Shown: positions 19,789 to 28,616, numbered from the stretch's first letter. The stretch: DNA of 44,878 bases from Coriobacteriia bacterium (GCA_025361885.1 JANYJF010000057.1:1-44878), one strand, 5' to 3'. A program made the numbers and translations. The notes: generated from the letters alone by a model not told the origin.

Positions 19789-20772
19789 GTGCCTGAAACC
19801 CAGATCCGTCTCGTCGTGCCCGCCGGGCGCGACATGGTCGACCTGCTCGGCCAGGGGGACCACCTTCTCAAGTTGATCGAGGACCAGTTCGAGGCCGACA
19901 TCAACGTGCGCGGCAACGAGATCACCATCACCGGCGAGCCCTCGGAGTCGCAGGCCGTCTCCGCGCTGTTCACCGAGCTGCTCCAGCTGCTGGACCGGGG
20001 GTCCGTGCTGACACCGGACTCGATCGACCGCGCCATCGATATGCTCAAGCGCGGCGAATGCAGCCCCACGGCGGTCTTCTCCGACGTCATCCTCACGCAT
20101 CGGGGAAAGACCATCCGGCCCAAGACCGCGGGGCAGAAGCGGTACGTCGACGCCATCCGCGAACACACCATCACATTCGGCATCGGACCGGCGGGCACCG
20201 GCAAGACCTACCTCGCCATGGCGATGGCGGTCGACGCTCTGAAGCGCAAGGAAGTCGGCCGCATCATCCTGACGCGCCCAGCCGTGGAGGCGGGAGAGTC
20301 GCTCGGCTTCCTGCCCGGCACGCTCACGGAGAAGATCGATCCGTATCTGCGGCCGCTCTACGACGCGCTGTTCGACATGATGGAGTCCGAGAAGTACGCG
20401 GCGCTCATGGAGCGCGGGACCATCGAGATCGCGCCGCTGGCGTTCATGCGCGGCCGCACGCTCAACGACTCGTTCATCATCCTCGACGAGGCGCAGAACA
20501 CGAGCCCCGAGCAGATGAAGATGTTCCTGACACGTCTCGGCTTCGGCTCCAAGGTGGTCGTCACGGGCGACATCACGCAGATCGACCTGCCCAAGGGTGC
20601 GTCGGGCCTCAAGCAGGTGCGCGACATCCTCAAGGGCGTGGGGGACATCGAGTTCATCGCGCTCGAGAGCCGCGACGTGGTGCGCCACAAGCTCGTGCAG
20701 TCCATCGTCACCGCCTACCACGAGTTCGAAGAGGCGCGGGACGCCGCGGCCGAGGCGAAGAACCGGTCATGA
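19789..20772 (+). CDS. phoH: PhoH-family ATPase
   Basis: PhoH proteins are RNA-associated P-loop ATPases with a helicase-like fold. Their cellular role is still poorly defined, but linkage to ybeY points to RNA or ribosome maturation. The 327-residue product has a KH-like N-terminal region (GNEITITGEPSE), Walker A GPAGTGKT at residues 133-140, and Walker B in FIILDEAQNTSPEQMKMFL, followed by VVVTGDITQIDLP. The start is GTG 19789 with AAGGGAG at 19771-19777. A -10-like TAGAAT at 19679-19684, inside the end of mtaB, could give it its own promoter. ybeY follows after 79 bases. Confidence 0.95.
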   Translation: MPETQIRLVVPAGRDMVDLLGQGDHLLKLIEDQFEADINVRGNEITITGEPSESQAVSALFTELLQLLDRGSVLTPDSIDRAIDMLKRGECSPTAVFSDVILTHRGKTIRPKTAGQKRYVDAIREHTITFGIGPAGTGKTYLAMAMAVDALKRKEVGRIILTRPAVEAGESLGFLPGTLTEKIDPYLRPLYDALFDMMESEKYAALMERGTIEIAPLAFMRGRTLNDSFIILDEAQNTSPEQMKMFLTRLGFGSKVVVTGDITQIDLPKGASGLKQVRDILKGVGDIEFIALESRDVVRHKLVQSIVTAYHEFEEARDAAAEAKNRS

Positions 20773-20851
20773 TGGGATCGGGCGAAGGGGCGGTGTGCGC
20801 CGCCCGGATGAGCCGGAACCGCGCGCCGCAACACGGGAGGACACGGAAGCC

Positions 20852-21298
20852 ATGCAGGTAGACGTCACGAGTCACCGCGACCCGGAGCCGCTCGCGTCCG
20901 AGGCGTTCGTCCGCCTCGCCACGTTCGTGCTGGTGCGCGAAGCTGTTCCCGACTCCATCGAGCTGTCCATCGCGCTGGTCGACTCCGAGGAGATCGCGGA
21001 GCTCAACGAGCGGTATCGCGGCATCGCCGGCCCCACCGACGTGCTGTCGTTCGGCTGTGACGACCCGTGCCCCGCCGAGGGCGACGAGCCCATAGCGCTG
21101 GGTGACGTCGTCATCGCGCCGACGATCGCCGAAGCGCAGGCGACCGAGCTGGGCACCACGGTGGAGTCCGAGCTCAACCTTCTGCTCGTGCACGGCATCC
21201 TGCACCTTCTCGGCTACGACCACGATTCCGACAAGGACGCGGAGGTGATGCAGGCCCGCGAGCGCGTCCTGCTCGGCGCGTGGGCGGACCAGTCGTGA
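20852..21298 (+). CDS. ybeY: Endoribonuclease YbeY
   Basis: YbeY is a zinc-dependent endoribonuclease involved in 16S rRNA 3'-end maturation and 70S quality control. The 148-residue product carries the family signature HGILHLLGYDHDSDKDAEVM, whose three histidines bind zinc, and the upstream TDVLSFG motif. Length is normal. ATG 20852 is chosen because family similarity begins close to it and GGGAGG precedes it. The frame continues open upstream inside phoH but is not coding there. It lies between phoH and the dgkA fusion, as in Gram-positive bacteria generally. Confidence 0.95.
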   Translation: MQVDVTSHRDPEPLASEAFVRLATFVLVREAVPDSIELSIALVDSEEIAELNERYRGIAGPTDVLSFGCDDPCPAEGDEPIALGDVVIAPTIAEAQATELGTTVESELNLLLVHGILHLLGYDHDSDKDAEVMQARERVLLGAWADQS

Positions 21299-21320
21299 CG
21301 GCACCCGGAGGTCGTGTCCG

Positions 21321-22028
21321 ATGAGGAGCCGGACCCTGCTGTGGAGCTTCAACTACGCGATCGAGGGCATCGTCTTCGCACTGCGCACTCAGCGCAACAT
21401 GCGCCTGCACGCGCTCGCGACCGCCGTCGTCCTCATCGCCGCCATGGTGTTCCGCGTCTCCGGCCTCGAGCTCATCGCGCTGCTGTTCGCGATATGCCTC
21501 GTGCTGGTGGCCGAACTGGCCAACACGGCCTTGGAGGCGGCGGTCGACATAGCCGTGGACGGCCACGACCCGCTCGCCAAGACAGCCAAGGACGTGGCGG
21601 CCGGCGCGGTGCTCGTGGCGGCCGTCAACGCGGTGGCCGTGGGATACGTCGTCTTCTTCGGTCGTGCGACGCCGGTCGCGCAGAGGTTCATGGAGCAAGG
21701 CGGGCGCTCGGCTTCCACGCTGACGCTCATCGCGCTGGGTCTCACCGCCGTGGCCGTGCTCCTGCTCAAGGCGATGACGCGCGAGAAGGGCGCCTCCTTG
21801 CTCAGCGGCGGCTGGCCGAGCGGGCACACCGCGCTCGCCTTCGGCATCGCCGCGGCCATCGGCTACACCTCGCAATCCGCGAAGGTGTTCGTGCTCGCGC
21901 TGTTCGGCGCGGCGCTCGTGGCGCAGAGCCGCGTCGAGAGCGAGGCCCACACCATCCCGCAGACCATCCTGGGCGGCCTGCTCGGCTTCCTCATCATGAC
22001 CGCGGTCTTTCAGGTATTCTTCAGGTAG
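21321..22028 (+). CDS. dgkA: Diacylglycerol/undecaprenol kinase fused to a PAP2-type phosphatase domain
   Basis: The 235-residue membrane protein has two parts. Residues 1 to about 115 are a DgkA-type lipid kinase with three membrane helices and the signatures ELANTALEAAVD and AKDVAAGAVL. In Gram-positives this kinase usually phosphorylates undecaprenol. Residues from about 125 on resemble a PAP2 lipid phosphatase, with GGWPSGHTA and SRVESEAHT as the second and third phosphatase motifs. The usual first motif (K-x6-RP) is not intact. The fusion could interconvert undecaprenol and its phosphate, the carrier for wall glycans. The start has GGAGG nine bases upstream. Neighbours ybeY and cdd fit the conserved order. 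Confidence 0.88.
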   Translation: MRSRTLLWSFNYAIEGIVFALRTQRNMRLHALATAVVLIAAMVFRVSGLELIALLFAICLVLVAELANTALEAAVDIAVDGHDPLAKTAKDVAAGAVLVAAVNAVAVGYVVFFGRATPVAQRFMEQGGRSASTLTLIALGLTAVAVLLLKAMTREKGASLLSGGWPSGHTALAFGIAAAIGYTSQSAKVFVLALFGAALVAQSRVESEAHTIPQTILGGLLGFLIMTAVFQVFFR

Positions 22029-22096
22029 GGAGCACGAGGCCGGATCCTCCCGTCCCCGTGACGCTTTCTCCCACGACACTATGTGAAGGACACCGC

Positions 22097-23392
22097 ATGT
22101 CAGCCGCCAAGACGCTCATCCTGCTAGCGGCACTGCTCGTCGCGCTCGCCGGGTCGGCGCTCATGTCGGCCGCCGCGGCTGCCAGCGCCATGCTCACTCG
22201 TGTGCGAGCGCGCCGCCTCGCGGAAGCCGGTATCCCCGGAGCCAACGCGCTCGAGCGGATGATCGAGCGTCCGAGCCGCGTGGCCGCCTCCTCCGCGCTC
22301 GTGCTCGCAGCGGCGTATTCGGGCGTCGCAGCGGTCTCGGCGTGGGCGCTCCAGGGCGTCTACACGGGAGCTCCGCGGTGGCTCGACGTCGCGGCGGGCG
22401 TGCTGGTGTCCACGGGTGTCGTCTATGTGTTCGGCGAGATACTGCCGCGCACCCTGGCCGTGGCCGATCCGGAGACGGTCGGGCTCGCCGCCGCACGGTC
22501 GGCGACGCGGGTGACCGCGTTGGTGTACCCGATCGCGCGGCTGCTCTCCACCGGCTGGCGTTGGATCGCCGCTACCATGTCTGGCGAAGCCGTCCCCGAG
22601 GTCCCGTGGGTCGACGCCGAGGAGCTTGCGGCGCACCCGGCCGACGAGGAGGCCGAGAACGGGACCGAGGAGTCCGAAGAGGACTTCTTCGAGAACGTGA
22701 CCGGCTTCCGCGAGAAGGTCGTGCGCGAGATCATGGTCCCGCGGCCGGACATGGTGTGCCTCGAGGACACCGCGAGCGTGGACGAGGCGCTGGCCACCGT
22801 GCGGGAGCACGGCTTCTCGCGAATGCCCGTCTACCACGACACGGTCGATGACGTGCGCGGCGTGCTGTACGCCAAGGACCTGCTGCTCCGCCTCGGCGAC
22901 GGCCGCGCGGGCATCTCCATAGCAGAGTTGGCGCGCCCGGCGTTCTTCGTGCCCGAGACCAAGTCGGTCGAGGAACTCCTGCTGGAGATGCGCAACCGCA
23001 CGCACATCGCCATCGTCGCCGACGAGTACGGCGGCACTGCCGGGATGGTGACCATCGAGGACATCCTCGAGGAGATCGTGGGCGAGATATTCGACGAGTA
23101 CGACCGCGCGGTCCCGCTCGTCGAGGAACTCGGCGACGACCGCTACCGCGTGGATGCCCGGCTGTCCATCGACGAGCTCAACGAGCGGTTCGGCACAGCG
23201 CTCGAGCTGGAGGCCGATTCCGTGGGCGGCCTGTTCACTGAGCTCGCGGGGCGCATCCCCCATGCCGGGGAATCGATCGAGATCGAAGGACTGCGTCTCA
23301 TTGTGGAGGCGCTCGAAGGCGCGCGCATCACATCACTCATCGTCGAGCCGTCACAGGCCGGCGACCACACTCGAAGGGGCGACGATGACTGA
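22097..23392 (+). CDS. CNNM/CorC-type membrane protein with CBS pair
   Basis: A 431-residue member of the CNNM/HlyC-CorC family, implicated in magnesium and divalent-cation transport or homeostasis. The N-terminal CNNM domain has membrane helices at about 5-30, 70-95 and 105-130. A Glu-rich linker then leads to EKVVREIMVPRPDMVCL, two CBS domains (with SRMPVYHDTVDDVRGVLYAK and HIAIVADEYGGTAGMVTIED), and a C-terminal CorC_HlyC domain (YRVDARLSIDELNERFG). GAAGGA lies seven bases before ATG 22097. Older names call this family hemolysin, but no toxin role is implied. The last eight bases overlap cdd. Confidence 0.92.
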   Translation: MSAAKTLILLAALLVALAGSALMSAAAAASAMLTRVRARRLAEAGIPGANALERMIERPSRVAASSALVLAAAYSGVAAVSAWALQGVYTGAPRWLDVAAGVLVSTGVVYVFGEILPRTLAVADPETVGLAAARSATRVTALVYPIARLLSTGWRWIAATMSGEAVPEVPWVDAEELAAHPADEEAENGTEESEEDFFENVTGFREKVVREIMVPRPDMVCLEDTASVDEALATVREHGFSRMPVYHDTVDDVRGVLYAKDLLLRLGDGRAGISIAELARPAFFVPETKSVEELLLEMRNRTHIAIVADEYGGTAGMVTIEDILEEIVGEIFDEYDRAVPLVEELGDDRYRVDARLSIDELNERFGTALELEADSVGGLFTELAGRIPHAGESIEIEGLRLIVEALEGARITSLIVEPSQAGDHTRRGDDD

Positions 23393-23807
23393 GAGCAAGC
23401 AGACGGACCTGGCGCTGCTCGCGTTCGCGCGAGAGGCGCAGGAGAAGGCCTACGCGCCGTACTCGGATTTCCGAGTGGGCGCGGCCGTGTTCGCGGGCGG
23501 GGAGATCTACCAGGGCTGCAACGTCGAGAACGCCGCGTACGGCTCGACCATCTGCGCCGAGCGAGGCGCCGCCATGGCGGCCGTGCTGGCCGGCCACACG
23601 TTCTTCGACGCGATAGCGATCGTCGGTGACTCGGAGGCTCCGACGTCGCCGTGCGGGTCCTGCCGCCAGTTCCTTGCCGAGTTCAACCCGGAGATGCGCA
23701 TCGTGATGGGCGGCTCGGGCGACGCCGTCGAGGTCTCATCGCTCGACGTCTTGCTTCCCGAGGCGTTCGTTCGCGGCTACCTCGACCAGGACGCCGGCAA
23801 GGCGTGA
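23385..23807 (+). CDS. cdd: Cytidine deaminase
   Basis: It deaminates cytidine and deoxycytidine to uridine and deoxyuridine in pyrimidine salvage. The 140-residue product is the short homotetrameric type. Zinc ligands are Cys57 in TICAERGA (with catalytic Glu59) and Cys90/Cys93 in SPCGSCRQF. Substrate-binding motifs YSDFRVGAAV and GCNVENAAYG are intact. ATG 23385 overlaps the preceding gene by eight bases, and the stop overlaps the era start as GTGA. The dgkA-...-cdd-era order is as in Bacillus, with the CorC-type gene inserted. Confidence 0.97.
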   Translation: MTESKQTDLALLAFAREAQEKAYAPYSDFRVGAAVFAGGEIYQGCNVENAAYGSTICAERGAAMAAVLAGHTFFDAIAIVGDSEAPTSPCGSCRQFLAEFNPEMRIVMGGSGDAVEVSSLDVLLPEAFVRGYLDQDAGKA

Positions 23808-24718
23808 GCGCCGCCTCCATACCGCAGGTCCCCAGCGGCTTCGTCGCACTCGTCGGCAGGCCCAACGCCGGAAAGTCCACGCTCACCAACGCGCTCGTGG
23901 GCGAGAAGGTCGCCATCGTCTCGGACAAGCCGCAGACCACGCGCCATCGTCTTCGCGCGATCGTGGACACCGGCGACGCGCAGGTCGTGCTCATCGACAC
24001 CCCGGGGCTGCACAAGCCCAAGGATGCCCTGGGCGAGGAGCTCAACCGCTCCGCGCTCATGGCGCTCTCCGACGTGGACGTGGCATGCATGGTGGTCGAC
24101 TCGTCGGCGCCCGTCGGCGGCGGCGACCGTTGGGTGGGCGCGCACATCGCCAAGTCGTCCGCCAAGAAGGTCCTCGTGATGACGAAGGCCGACCTGCCGA
24201 GCGAGCGCACCATGGAGGAGCGGATCGCGGAGGCCTCCAAGCTCGCCGCGTTCGACGCGGTCGTTGTGGTCTCGGCACTCGAGGAGTTCAACATCGAGGG
24301 CTTCCTGAACACCGTCAAGGCGATGCTGCCGATGGGCCCGCGCTACTTCCCGCGCGACATGGCCACCGACCAGCCGCTCGAGGTGATGCTCGCCGAGTTC
24401 ATCCGCGAGAAGGTGCTCGTGCGGACGTCTCAGGAGGTCCCGCACGCGGTCGGCGTCACCATCGACGACCTGTCGCTCGACGAGAAGCGCGACATGACGA
24501 CCGTGCAGTCCACGATCTACGTGGAGCGCGATTCGCAGAAAGGCATCATCGTCGGCCGGGGAGGGGAGACCATCAAGGCCATCGGCACCGAGGCCAGGGT
24601 CGACCTTGAGCGCCTGCTCGGAACGAAGGTCTACCTCGACCTCAGGGTGAAGGTGAAGAAGGACTGGCGACGGGATGCATCCCAGATCCGTCGCTTCGGG
24701 TACGGCGAAGGGTTGTGA
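23804..24718 (+). CDS. era: GTPase Era
   Basis: Era is a GTPase that binds the 3' end of 16S rRNA and is needed for 30S maturation. The 304-residue product has the P-loop GRPNAGKST at residues 18-26, G3 in DTPGLHKPKD, G4 as TKADLP (TKxD replaces NKxD), and a C-terminal KH domain with GIIVGRGGETIKAIG. GTG 23804 overlaps the cdd stop by four bases (GTGA) and places the P-loop at the family position. Its own stop overlaps deoC in the same way, so cdd-era-deoC are translationally coupled. Confidence 0.97.
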   Translation: MSAASIPQVPSGFVALVGRPNAGKSTLTNALVGEKVAIVSDKPQTTRHRLRAIVDTGDAQVVLIDTPGLHKPKDALGEELNRSALMALSDVDVACMVVDSSAPVGGGDRWVGAHIAKSSAKKVLVMTKADLPSERTMEERIAEASKLAAFDAVVVVSALEEFNIEGFLNTVKAMLPMGPRYFPRDMATDQPLEVMLAEFIREKVLVRTSQEVPHAVGVTIDDLSLDEKRDMTTVQSTIYVERDSQKGIIVGRGGETIKAIGTEARVDLERLLGTKVYLDLRVKVKKDWRRDASQIRRFGYGEGL

Positions 24719-25473
24719 GCATGATGGACCGAGCGAGCCTCGCGAGCTACATCGACCAGACGCTGCTCAAACCGTCGGCGGGCTACCGCGCCGCGTCCGC
24801 CTGGCTCGAGGAGCAGGTGCCGCATCCGTTCGCGGCGCTGTGCGTCTCACCGTTCCTGGTCCCGCTGACGGCGCAGCGCCTCGCGGGTTCCGTGACGCGC
24901 GTGTGCTCGGTGGCGGCGTTCCCGAACGGGACCCAGTGCACCGAGACGAAGGCCGACGAGGCCCGCCTGCTGGTGACGCTCGGCTGCGTGGAGGTCGACA
25001 TGGTGATCAACGTCGGCGCGGTGATCGAAGGCGACGACGACTTCGTGGTCGATGACGTCGCGGCCGTCGTGCGCTCCGTGGATCAGGCCTCCGGCGGTGC
25101 CGGACTCGTGAAGGTGATCCTGGAGACCGGCTACCTGAACGAAGAGCAGATCGATCGCGCCAGCCGCCTGTGCGTGCTCGGGGGCGCGCTGTTCGTGAAG
25201 ACGTCGACCGGGTTCGGTCCGCGCGGAGCGAGTCTGCAAGACGTGCGGATCATGCGCGCCGCGGTCGGTCCGCACATCGGCGTGAAGGCGGCCGGCGGCA
25301 TCCGCGACCTGCCGACGGCACTGGCCATGATCGAGGCGGGCGCGACCCGCATCGGCACGTCATCGGGCGCGGCGCTGCTCGACGCGCTGGACGCGTCATC
25401 GGGCGGCGGCGCGGGCGCAGGTGGCGCCGCGAGCGAAGCGGCGACCGGCGGCTCCGCCACCGGCGCGCACTAG
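24715..25473 (+). CDS. deoC: Deoxyribose-phosphate aldolase
   Basis: It cleaves 2-deoxyribose 5-phosphate to glyceraldehyde 3-phosphate and acetaldehyde in deoxynucleoside catabolism. The 252-residue product is a TIM barrel with IDQTLLKP near the start, EVDMVINVGA, the Schiff-base Lys162 in FVKTSTGFGP and the second catalytic Lys191 in GVKAAGGIRD. A Gly/Ala/Ser-rich C-terminal tail of about 25 residues exceeds the usual length. The start is GTG 24715 overlapping the era stop, or ATG 24721. Its place between era and recO is less usual and links pyrimidine salvage (cdd) with deoxyribose breakdown. Confidence 0.95.
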   Translation: MSMMDRASLASYIDQTLLKPSAGYRAASAWLEEQVPHPFAALCVSPFLVPLTAQRLAGSVTRVCSVAAFPNGTQCTETKADEARLLVTLGCVEVDMVINVGAVIEGDDDFVVDDVAAVVRSVDQASGGAGLVKVILETGYLNEEQIDRASRLCVLGGALFVKTSTGFGPRGASLQDVRIMRAAVGPHIGVKAAGGIRDLPTALAMIEAGATRIGTSSGAALLDALDASSGGGAGAGGAASEAATGGSATGAH

Positions 25474-25483
25474 CCGCCGCGGG

Positions 25484-26230
25484 ATGCCCACCTATCCGCT
25501 GCGCGCCCTCGTCCTTCGCAAGACGAAGCTCGGCGAGGCCGACACCATCGTGACGCTGCTGGCCGAGGACGGCCGGCAGGTCCGAGCGGTGGCCAAGGGC
25601 GTGCGCCGCACCCGCAGCAAGATCGGCAGCCGCGTGGAGCCGTACGCCGTCGTCGATCTGCTGCTGGCTGCCGGGCGCAACCTCGAGGTCGTGCAGGAGG
25701 TCCAGACCATCTCGACCCACGAGGCGATCCGAAGCGACTACGACCGCACGGCCGCGGCGTCGGTGGTCGTCGACTTTCTCGACAAGGTGTCGGTCGAGGG
25801 CCAGGTGGAGCCGAAGACGTTCCCGCTGGCGCTCGCCACCCTCGACGTGATGGAGACCGCCGAGCCGGACGACCTTCGGGCGCTCGTGCTGGCGTTCCTG
25901 GTCAAGGCCCTGGCGATGCAGGGCTACCGCCCCACGCTCGATTCGTGCGCGCGCTGCGCGTGCGAGGCCACCGACGCCACGATGTTCTCGGCGGCTGCCG
26001 GGGGTGTGCTGTGCTCGGAGTGCGCCCGCATCGCCGAGGGCGTGATGCCCCTGACGTGTGACGCCCGCCTCGCGATGGGAGCGCTGCTCGGCGCGCGGAT
26101 GGCCGACGTGGCGGCGCTGCGGATACCGCGCCCGGTGGCGGACGAGGTGCTGCGTGTGCTGGGCGTCTTCGCCGGCTACCACATCCCTGCGCGGCTCAAG
26201 GCGCTGGAGTACTTCGCCCGGCACGGGTAG
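25484..26230 (+). CDS. recO: DNA repair protein RecO
   Basis: RecO helps load RecA on SSB-coated single-stranded DNA in the RecFOR pathway. The 248-residue product has the N-terminal OB fold (YPLRALVLRKTKLGEADTIV), a helical domain, and a C-terminal zinc site with CARCACEATD and GGVLCSECA. The start ATG 25484 comes ten bases after deoC. Ribosome-site match is weak, but RecO family proteins begin exactly with this Tyr-x-x-x-Ala-Leu-Val segment. It ends the conserved era-recO run, and a toxin-antitoxin cassette follows instead of glyQ. Confidence 0.95.
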   Translation: MPTYPLRALVLRKTKLGEADTIVTLLAEDGRQVRAVAKGVRRTRSKIGSRVEPYAVVDLLLAAGRNLEVVQEVQTISTHEAIRSDYDRTAAASVVVDFLDKVSVEGQVEPKTFPLALATLDVMETAEPDDLRALVLAFLVKALAMQGYRPTLDSCARCACEATDATMFSAAAGGVLCSECARIAEGVMPLTCDARLAMGALLGARMADVAALRIPRPVADEVLRVLGVFAGYHIPARLKALEYFARHG

Positions 26231-26238
26231 CGGACGCG

Positions 26239-26268
26239 TTGCTTCGTGTCACAGGTAAGGCGTATCGT
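26239..26268 (+). promoter_or_regulatory. Possible promoter of the toxin-antitoxin cassette
   Basis: TTGCTT (26239-26244), 18 bases, TATCGT (26263-26268), about 40 bases before the antitoxin ATG. Three GTAAGG repeats lie nearby, at about 26254, 26274 and 26293, and could be operator half-sites. Confidence 0.4.
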
Positions 26269-26315
26269 GAGAAGTAAGGCAACGGGCGAAGAGTAAGGAC
26301 GGGTGGCGATCGCAC

Positions 26316-26684
26316 ATGGTGAAGGCGAAGGTCACGTCCAAGGGACAGATCACGATCCCGGCCGAGATCCGCGCGGCGCTCGGCGTGAAGACCGGCGACA
26401 TCCTCGTGTTCGAGGCGAAGGCGGACTACGTGTCCGTGCGCGCCGCGCGGGCGATCGGTGATGTGCTCGACGACATCGACCGGCGGTCGCCGGCGGGATC
26501 GGGCGCCGCGCCGATGTCGGACCGCGAGGCGCTGCAAGTTCACTTCGAGGCCGTGGACATGGAAGACTTCTACGGGGACGGGAGCGCCGGAGTCGTTCGG
26601 ATCCAGCCACGTGATCCGGGAGACACGGTCGCGGACCGGCTTGCGAGCGCCAGGGAGAAGAAGGCCGCACGTCATGCTGGCTGA
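26316..26684 (+). CDS. AbrB/MazE-type antitoxin
   Basis: A 122-residue antitoxin. Residues 1-45 form a SpoVT/AbrB swapped-hairpin DNA-binding domain with the classic VTSKGQITIPAEIRAALGVK sequence. The remainder is a charged tail that probably wraps the toxin, with acidic Glu/Asp clusters around EAVDMEDFYGD and a basic end. AbrB-type antitoxins of VapBC modules normally autorepress their operon through the N-terminal domain. The frame overlaps the PIN-domain toxin by 11 bases, a common arrangement giving translational coupling. Confidence 0.92.
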   Translation: MVKAKVTSKGQITIPAEIRAALGVKTGDILVFEAKADYVSVRAARAIGDVLDDIDRRSPAGSGAAPMSDREALQVHFEAVDMEDFYGDGSAGVVRIQPRDPGDTVADRLASAREKKAARHAG

Positions 26685-27069
26685 CACGAACGTGATCGTT
26701 GCGCTGTTCGACGTCGGAGGGACGTGTGCGCATACAGAGGCCAGAGCGCTCGCCGAGAAGGCTGCGGCGAGCGGTGAGTCGTTGATGGTCACCGAGGGCG
26801 TCCTCGTCGAATGCGTATGGGTCCTCACGGCCAGATTCCGGCTCACGATAGCCCGGGTCGCGGAGGTACTTGCGGAGATGTTGAGCACCGCTCCGTTCGA
26901 GCTGTGGGACGAGCGCCTCGGCGCGGCGGCACTGCGACTGATGGCGGCGGAGCCGAGGCTGGATGTCGTCGATTGCCTGCTGCTCGAACGGTCCCTTGCC
27001 AGCGGCGAGCCCCTCGTGACGTTCGACCGGCTGGCACGTCGCATCGGCGACGAGCTCGTGGAGATCTGA
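26674..27069 (+). CDS. vapC: PIN-domain toxin ribonuclease (VapC-like)
   Basis: A 131-residue PIN-domain protein. The acidic metal-binding residues expected of a VapC ribonuclease are present: Asp4 in MLADTNVIV, Glu46 in VLVECVWVL, an Asp in LDVVDCLLLERS (about residue 96), and the Asp in TFDRLARR near the C-terminus. VapC toxins cut tRNA or rRNA when released from their antitoxin. The specific target cannot be read from sequence. ATG 26674 is inside the antitoxin end, and GGAG/AAGG motifs precede it. All key residues are intact, so the toxin is probably functional. Confidence 0.92.
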   Translation: MLADTNVIVALFDVGGTCAHTEARALAEKAAASGESLMVTEGVLVECVWVLTARFRLTIARVAEVLAEMLSTAPFELWDERLGAAALRLMAAEPRLDVVDCLLLERSLASGEPLVTFDRLARRIGDELVEI

Positions 27070-27075
27070 GCCCCT

Positions 27076-27558
27076 GTGACCTTCACGTCTCACCTCACAC
27101 CCGTGGCCCACGCCCGCGTCATGAGAGCGCTCGCCGTGCGCAACCCCGTGAACTGGATCCTTCTCGCATGGGGGCCGCTGTTCGGGATCGGCTGGCTGCT
27201 GACCCGAGCGGATCTGGCCCAGCGCTGGTTCTTCCTCGGCCTCGGGGCGCTGGCCATCGGCGCCGCCGGCCAGTGGCTGATCCTTTCGTACCTGGCGTAC
27301 AGCCCGGCCTCAGCGGGGCTCTACCAGCCGCTGGCCGTCGAGATGGGCGAGGACGGCGTGCGCCTCACCGGTGAGGGGTACGACAACCTCGCCGGGTGGA
27401 GCGATTTCGCCGCGTGGCGCCTGGTCGGGGGTGTGTGGCTGCTCTACCGCCATCCGCGCGGGTACATCGCACTGCTGCCGGAGGACCTCGGCGAGGGCGG
27501 GGTGGACGAGCTCGCCTCGCTGCTGACGGATCGGCTCGGTCCGGTCAGGACGGTGTGA
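27076..27558 (+). CDS. Small membrane protein, YcxB-like
   Basis: A 160-residue protein with two adjacent hydrophobic helices (about residues 25-43 and 53-75), followed by a soluble C-terminal domain with GEGYDNLAGWSDFAAWRL and LLYRHPRGYIALLPED. This layout, two helices then a beta-rich domain ending in a Leu-x-x-Arg region, resembles YcxB-family proteins of unknown function. The assignment rests on layout and a few residues, so it is tentative. The start is GTG 27076, six bases after the toxin stop, so it may be cotranscribed with the toxin-antitoxin pair. No link to toxin function is implied. Confidence 0.65.
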   Translation: MTFTSHLTPVAHARVMRALAVRNPVNWILLAWGPLFGIGWLLTRADLAQRWFFLGLGALAIGAAGQWLILSYLAYSPASAGLYQPLAVEMGEDGVRLTGEGYDNLAGWSDFAAWRLVGGVWLLYRHPRGYIALLPEDLGEGGVDELASLLTDRLGPVRTV

Positions 27559-27689
27559 CCTGCGGGAATCACCAAGGCGTGGGTCCGCGCATCCCGGTGG
27601 TGTTGTAGGATAGCGGGCACACCCGCCGCCTCCTTCGGACCGCCGATGAGCCGCGGCGCCAGGCACACAACGAGCACTACGGAGACACT

Positions 27690-28616
27690 ATGTCGCTGAC
27701 CTTCCAGGACATGATCCTCGCACTTTCGCGCTATTGGGCCGACCAGGGCTGCGCGCTCCTGCAGCCCTACGACATGGAGGTCGGTGCCGGCACCTCGCAT
27801 CCCGCGACGCTGCTACGCGCGCTCGGCCCGGACACGTGGCGCTGCGCGTACGTGCAGCCGTCCCGGCGTCCCACGGACGGCCGCTTCGGCGAGAACCCTA
27901 ACCGCCTGCAGCACTACTACCAGTTCCAGGTGCTGCTCAAGCCTTCGCCCGATGACGTCCTTGACCTGTACTTCGGGTCGCTGCGCGCACTGGGCATCGA
28001 GCCTGCCGAACACGACATGCGCCTCGTCGAGGACGACTGGGAGAACCCGACCGTCGGCGCGTGGGGACTGGGCTGGGAGGTCTGGCTCAACGGCATGGAG
28101 GTCACGCAGTTCACATACTTCCAGCAGGTTGGCGGCATCGAGTGCCGACCTGTGCCCTCCGAGATCACGTACGGGCTCGAGCGGCTGGCCATGTACATCC
28201 AGGGCGTCGACTCGGTCTACGACATCACCTGGGTCGACGGCGTGAAGTACGGCGACGTCTTCTTGCGCAACGAGCGCGAGTACTCGGGCTACAACTTCGA
28301 CACGGCGGACACGACGATGCTTCGCTCGCTCTTCGACATGTTCGAGGCCGAGTCGAAGCGCACGCTCGAGGCAGGCTACGTGCTGCCCGCCTACGACTAC
28401 GTGCTGAAGTGCTCGCACGCGTTCAACCTGCTCGACGCTCGCGGCGCCATCGCGGTCACCGAGCGCGTGGCGTTCATCGGTCGGGTGCGGGTGCTGGCCC
28501 GCGCGTGCGCGGAGGCGTACGTGGCGACCGGCGGCCCCAAGCACACGTCGTGGGGCGACGGGGCGCACGTGCCCTCGCAGGACACCGCGCCGCTCAAGGA
28601 AGGCGGTGCCGAGTGA
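27690..28616 (+). CDS. glyQ: Glycyl-tRNA synthetase alpha subunit
   Basis: The alpha subunit of the bacterial alpha2-beta2 glycyl-tRNA synthetase, which carries the catalytic core. The 308-residue product shows [19 protein letters not shown], then [33 protein letters not shown] and [11 protein letters not shown], all diagnostic of GlyQ. Length is normal. GGAGA precedes the ATG by four bases. A -10-like TAGGAT at 27606-27611 is the likely promoter, and I found no T-box. A two-subunit enzyme rather than the single-chain type of most Actinomycetia supports a deep-branching placement. glyS overlaps by four bases. Confidence 0.98.
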   Translation: MSLTFQDMILALSRYWADQGCALLQPYDMEVGAGTSHPATLLRALGPDTWRCAYVQPSRRPTDGRFGENPNRLQHYYQFQVLLKPSPDDVLDLYFGSLRALGIEPAEHDMRLVEDDWENPTVGAWGLGWEVWLNGMEVTQFTYFQQVGGIECRPVPSEITYGLERLAMYIQGVDSVYDITWVDGVKYGDVFLRNEREYSGYNFDTADTTMLRSLFDMFEAESKRTLEAGYVLPAYDYVLKCSHAFNLLDARGAIAVTERVAFIGRVRVLARACAEAYVATGGPKHTSWGDGAHVPSQDTAPLKEGGAE

